Positions 59,608 through 64,000 of a DNA stretch of 64,000 nucleotides are shown here, piece after piece. A program made the translations under genes and the position numbers. The stretch comes from Marasmius tenuissimus (taxonomy: Eukaryota > Basidiomycota > Agaricomycetes > Agaricales > Marasmiaceae), in the NCBI GenBank assembly GCA_029532415.1, contig JAQOTA010000069.1, positions 2,046,001 through 2,110,000 of the forward strand. Reading direction: 5' to 3'. Below the pieces are notes generated by a model. It had not been told where the DNA came from. It searched no databases and saw only the letters and a list, made by a program, of their open reading frames with translations. The first letter of the stretch is position 1. The number at the start of each line of letters is the position of its first letter.

Positions 59608-60861
59608 TGATTTGGCATGCCTGTGGGTATGTTTCTTTGGCTCTGTTGAGACCCATATGGCTCATCTATGCTTTAGCCATGGCATGACGCCGAGGAACAA
59701 CTCCCCATCTCATCCTACTACCAAATCTCTCGACATACCTATACCCGCATTGTCCTCGTTCTTATCGTTGATAGACAACATGTACAGGTGTTGCTCAACG
59801 AATCTTACCAACCTCGTTATCCAGTTTTGCACGGATGACCTGAGTCTGCTCGAGCCAGCTGCGTAACGGTATCCAACCCGTCTTACTCCCAGCTCTACAC
59901 CTACTCTCAACCTGTATTTCCTCGCGCAGCTGGATGAGTTGGAACATATGGGTCGGCTGCCGGGATTAGGCTGTCGGAACGCGAAGCCATGGGCTGCACC
60001 ATCGATTTCCCTTGAATTACGGTGGCTATCCTGCTCACTTCAAGCAGGATTAGCCCCGACTTCGGCTTAACACGACTGTTCAGGTTGTTGTGCTCCATCC
60101 ATGTAACCTCCACACCAGGCCATCGTCTATGCAAAACACGCGAAGCCCGAACGAACACAGGGCACCTGCGCGAGGTTCCTTTTCTTCACTAAACCAATGC
60201 CACCGTGAGGCTCGGACGGTGGACTGGATGTCCGAATGACCGTCACTGGGACTCAAAGAACGGCTTTTCATTAGTTCAGCGGGCCGGTGCGTGTTCGTTG
60301 CAATCTCTGGCGAGCTAGCGACTGCAGCGGTAGGAGGCGAGTTTGTGTCGAGGTGTGGAGTGCAGTTGAAGGAGTTCACACCCAAGGATCGTTCGCGGCG
60401 GCTACATACCCATACCCATTCTTCCGACTCGCTCACATATCTCCTCCTTCCGAGCTAGTAAACGAATTCGCGATGGCTGTTGTTTGGGATTGCGGCTTGG
60501 GATCATCTGGTGTTAACAGTTGGTCTGTGTGTGGAATAGACCTACTCCAGGGGCCCAGTGGAATACCCGTCGCCAGTCTGGAGAAAATTGAGGCAGGGCT
60601 GGGTAGTGTTTGGTGGGGGGAAAGCAGGAAGCCTATTGTTCGTCATGAGGCGCGGGAACAACGGGCGTATTCCTCATTGTTTCCGAAAGAGGTCGCGGTC
60701 ACGTTGTGGCATATTGTTCAGAACAATGTGAGAGTTCAGGCGCGTCTTTGCCGTGCCTCTCTCTCCAGCTTCCACCACTTTCGGTGCCACTCGACACAGA
60801 AAACGACGACTAGCACAACAGAACCACCTCCCCCACTTTCATCACCACCTATCACGTCCCG
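59608..60861. other. Upstream region of F-box K3
   Basis: A frame at 60287-60892 overlaps the K3 start and is probably not translated. The segment 60520-60740 and leader 60755-60861 are conserved with the K1 upstream region, so they likely hold the promoter. Confidence 0.4.
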
Positions 60862-63215
60862 ATGGTTCGAAGAATGTCAATTGGCGTTGTGAATGCCCGA
60901 TCTAATTCACGATCGCGGATTGGCCTGGACGGTAACGGCTCACCTCAATCACTCCAGCAAAGGGGAAAACGCAAACGACACAACGAGGAGAAGGAAAGCG
61001 ACCACCCTATAACAGGTGAGTCGTTCTTACTGAAGTGCCTGTCCTCCGTCTAATAGTTTGCTATTCAGAACCAACACACCGCGCGAATAGCAAGAGAGCA
61101 AGGCAAACAGACCACCTCTCCGCAATGCCACACGATCTAATCTTCGAGGTACGTTATCCTGCTGCTTGCTGTCGAGATGTACTCGCTGATACTCTCGTGT
61201 TAGATATGCGCCAGGCTGTTCCCAATAGATCTTCTTAATATGACTTTTCTTAACAAGATCTTCCGAGGTGCCCTTTTGTCGAGGGACTACCGGGTGCTCT
61301 GGATTCGTAAACGTCGGTCTCTAGGCCTGCCAGAACCTCCTCCAGGGTTCGGAGAGGTGCGATGGATGAACCTGTTGCTGGGTCCATGGATATGCTGGGT
61401 AAGTCCTAATGAACTATCGAATCTAATGAACTATCGAATGCAAACGAGCTTGTACCGACGCTATCATACAGCGTTGTCGAGTCAACGCGGCCCAGAAGGT
61501 CATTTTCGCTCAAGCAACGAGACTATGTTCAGGATGTATTCGAGAAACGTTCGTCACTGCGTTCAGTCATTGTAATATCGTCGACTGCTACTCATAGACC
61601 TCTCTGCAGAACCGTTAGCAAGGATAGACTGTTCAGGACGGAAGACAATGAATTCGGGATAGACAAGAAAGGAAAAGCTAAACGAATCATGGGCCTCGTC
61701 CACCCAGGTTAGCCGAGATATATCTATCTTTTCTGTCTGACCCTTGTCCCTCCCTTCCCAGTGCCGGCCGACGTTTTGATCGGAGGAAGAGTTCCCTACC
61801 CAAGTCAGGATGTACGGCTTGTCCTTGGCGAGCTAGCAGCCTGTAGAAATGGTCAGGCACGGCTGCGTTACGTTCAGACCCGAAGGAAGACCATTATTGA
61901 AGAAATGATGGTTCGTCTGATCACATTCGTTATTTTTCATGTCTTGACTGACGATTGCTTATAGTACTACGCCAAGTGCGAGAAGCAATTGGCTGAATGT
62001 GAGGCATTATTGGAGAGCTGTCGATATGAAGAGTAAGCAACTCCTCTAAGCCCGTACAGAGGTACAAACCCAGTATTAATTCAAGCATGCAACAGTGCCA
62101 AACGGAGATTATTCGATATAGGTTACAACGAGGCGGATTTTCTCGTGGTCAAAGCAATCTTCCGAGGGACGAAGCCGCTGACCGAGCATGGTGAGGTCAG
62201 GTTGGCATCCTCATGAACGTCCCTAATGAGAACCACTATTCGCTCAGAATGGCGTATCAAGGAGACCTTCGTGCATGGCCTCATACAACACGTTAGGCTA
62301 CGTGACGCTCACCGAAACAAAAACCCAGTAGTTCATTCCCGATATACCAAGTTCGCCAAAGTCTGCAGGAAAATCAAGTTCTCTCTTCGGCCCATCGAAA
62401 CCCGCGACTTCCCCACCCCATCTACTATCTTGGAGGAAATCTCATTCGACAAGTCTCTAGCAAGGCTCATCGTGGCTCCCGACTACGTGTCGGTCACTCA
62501 AGCCGACTTCGAGGGCTTGAGGGAAGAGATTGTACAAACGATGTACCAAGTTCGCCACGAGTGCCAACGTCGCCTCTCGTACGTCTACGATGAGGATCCT
62601 GTTGTTTCTGCAGACAAGGTTAGGTTTCTGTCGTTCGGACTGATTCCACTGGCCTCCAGCGAATCTCTGTACTCGGTCGGTAAGCGTGGATCATTCCACA
62701 TCGTCAGGAAGCTGTCGGAGATGGGCTTTGAACCTCTTCTGACCGCCCCGGACCAGATGGATGCCCGTCGAGACTTGTTGCGTTGTACGTCTCGTGGGTG
62801 TTCTCAATCCTTTGAAGGTTCCTGGCGAGAATGGGTACGTGCCTAATCCCTATATTAGCCACGAGCTTGAGAAACTGACACCCTCTATGACATGTTCCAG
62901 CTTTCTCATGTCTCTTCCGAACACGAAGATGAGCTCGAGTATGAAGAGAGTCTAGACCTCGCGGGTATCTCGTTCGAGCTTGTTCATGGTCGACAAGATA
63001 CCAAATCCTTCGGGTGGTCCTGTAATTATTGTCACGCCGTCTCGACGGCGGTTATCTCGACTGTTATGGAGCACCTCAACCACGAGTGAGTGGAGCACTG
63101 ATCAAACGGACGGGCCTAGCTAATGTTTATTTCTAACAGCCATGGTGTCGCTACCCCTCAGGTCCCTGACGACCTTTTCGTCGAGGATCCGGCGGCACAC
63201 TTGGATAGGTTTTGA
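60862..63215 (+). CDS. Long F-box protein, intact member of the K family
   Basis: Probably an SCF ubiquitin-ligase receptor. Eleven exons: 60862-61015, 61069-61148, 61204-61398, 61472-61548, 61610-61707, 61762-61910, 61965-62032, 62096-62190, 62248-62834, 62901-63085, 63140-63215; 587 residues, phases all consistent. The N-terminus has a basic KRKRHNEEK. The F-box spans about residues 70-120: HLSAMPHDLIFE, ICARLFPIDLLNMTFLNKIF, LLSRDYRVLWI, then SLGLPEPPPGFGEV typical of basidiomycete F-box proteins. A short Cys-rich piece follows (LCSGCIRET). Exon 7 is helical (YYAKCEKQLAECEALLESC). The C-terminus has Cys 485/490 (CTSRGC) and Cys 542/545 (CNYCH), a possible zinc site, and ends FVEDPAAHLDRF. 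Two introns use GTTCGT donors (61549, 61911). This copy has no lesion, unlike K1 and K2. Confidence 0.85.
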
Positions 63216-64000
63216 CGCGGAGGCATCCGGTTCTCAAAGTGGATGATACTTGTGGCCGCGTGCGTTGGTTCTACTGGTTTCTTATTGCTGGTCTGTTGTA
63301 TAGCAGTGTATAGCACGCTCTCGTCGGGCTTATGGTCCCTTCTCCCAAGTTGATTCAGATTGATCGCACTGTCTTCTGAACTTCCCAGTTCCAACTTGTT
63401 TTGCTTGATGTGGTGCCACATTACATGACTCATTGTTTTGTCACTTAGATAGGACTCTGGATCCAAATTTTCATTTCCTTCGTGTCTTTCGAATCACCGT
63501 GAATCAATCAACCATCCTTCGCACTCATCATGGACTTTGTGAGGGGTTGTCAGATGGTACCGCGTTTCTTCTCTGCTAACCCGAAGCGTCAAACCATATC
63601 ACTAGGATTGGGACCCTCATAGGAAGGAACCATGTGGACGATTTCCTGATCAGAGCTTTTCGAAACGACAGCATCCCGACGGGCTGTGCCGCGCTGGACA
63701 ACGCTATATGGTAGCATCTAAATCACAATTTGCGGTCAGATACGTCCTTTTGATCCCAGCAGAACAACAGACATCAGAAAAGTGAGATGGTGATGATCTC
63801 GGTAGCACCACTCACTTCGTTCTCATATTAGACTGAGGCGGCAATGAGGCAGTCGCCATTCCACCCAATTCCCAGCGAGCAAGTTTCTCCGATTCGTACC
63901 TAGGTGAGATTCAGTTCTGGCGTCGGTGTGCCCAATTGATTTTTTGACCTCTGAATGGTTTAGAAAGCACCTTTGACGCGATTCCGACCATGAGCTCGGT
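63216..64000. other. 3' flank of K3, no gene recognised
   Basis: Nothing coding or repetitive recognised to the end of the window. Confidence 0.35.

Noticed and set aside
60287..60892. 201-codon open frame upstream of K3
   Set aside because: It overlaps the well-supported K3 start in another frame, and its equivalent upstream of K1 is not open; treated as promoter/leader.

Overview
This window reads as genomic DNA of a basidiomycete fungus, most likely a mushroom-forming agaricomycete. The evidence is genes split by many 45-70 bp GT-AG introns, a Lunapark gene of fungal layout, a Zn2Cys6 activator, a two-finger GATA factor, several basidiomycete-style F-box/LRR genes, and a large family of seven-helix membrane proteins resembling the basidiomycete DUF6533 type. 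I worked out all splice models by hand from reading frame, intron phase and comparison between paralogues; none is supported by transcripts.

Left part (1-33 kb). A 15-exon Zn2Cys6 transcription factor (1176-4822, +), a 205-bp MITE-like inverted-repeat element (7588-7792), a lone member of the seven-helix family (8874-10099, -), a GATA factor (13131-14258, -), Lunapark (16012-17261, +), a small four-exon unknown gene (18335-19174, -), a three-exon unknown gene (23257-24063, +), an F-box protein (25884-27317, +) and an F-box/LRR-like gene with a frame break (30305-31738, -). Between them lie several gene-poor gaps; the largest is 19.2-23.2 kb.

Right part (33-63.2 kb). This is a lineage-type gene array. 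Nine more seven-helix genes lie on the minus strand at 33.4, 35.1, 37.3, 39.0, 40.5, 47.4, 49.0, 53.4 and 55.6 kb. All ten family members use the same five-exon layout with the same intron phases, including an exon 2 of about 98 nt and an exon 3 of 44 nt. Three long plus-strand F-box genes (44.4, 51.0 and 60.9 kb) sit between them. The block [7TM copy E, copy F, F-box K1] (39.0-46.7 kb) is repeated as [copy G, copy H, F-box K2] (47.4-52.9 kb), so the two families have been duplicated together. Eight of the ten membrane genes are open. Copy D has a one-base insertion. Copy C is dead: it carries a 580-bp TA-flanked inverted-repeat transposon in exon 2, two nonsense codons and a lost splice acceptor. 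Of the F-box trio only K3 (60862-63215) is intact. K1 has a lost acceptor and a stop; K2 is truncated and has lost its F-box start to a repeat-rich insert. An SQ-motif-rich acidic protein (57721-58334, -) lies between copy J and K3.

The most interesting item is this birth-and-death array of putative seven-helix receptors or transporters co-duplicating with F-box proteins. Most intact copies carry a TATA box 38-54 bp upstream of the start codon. The function of the family is not known to me; any receptor or recognition role is inference.
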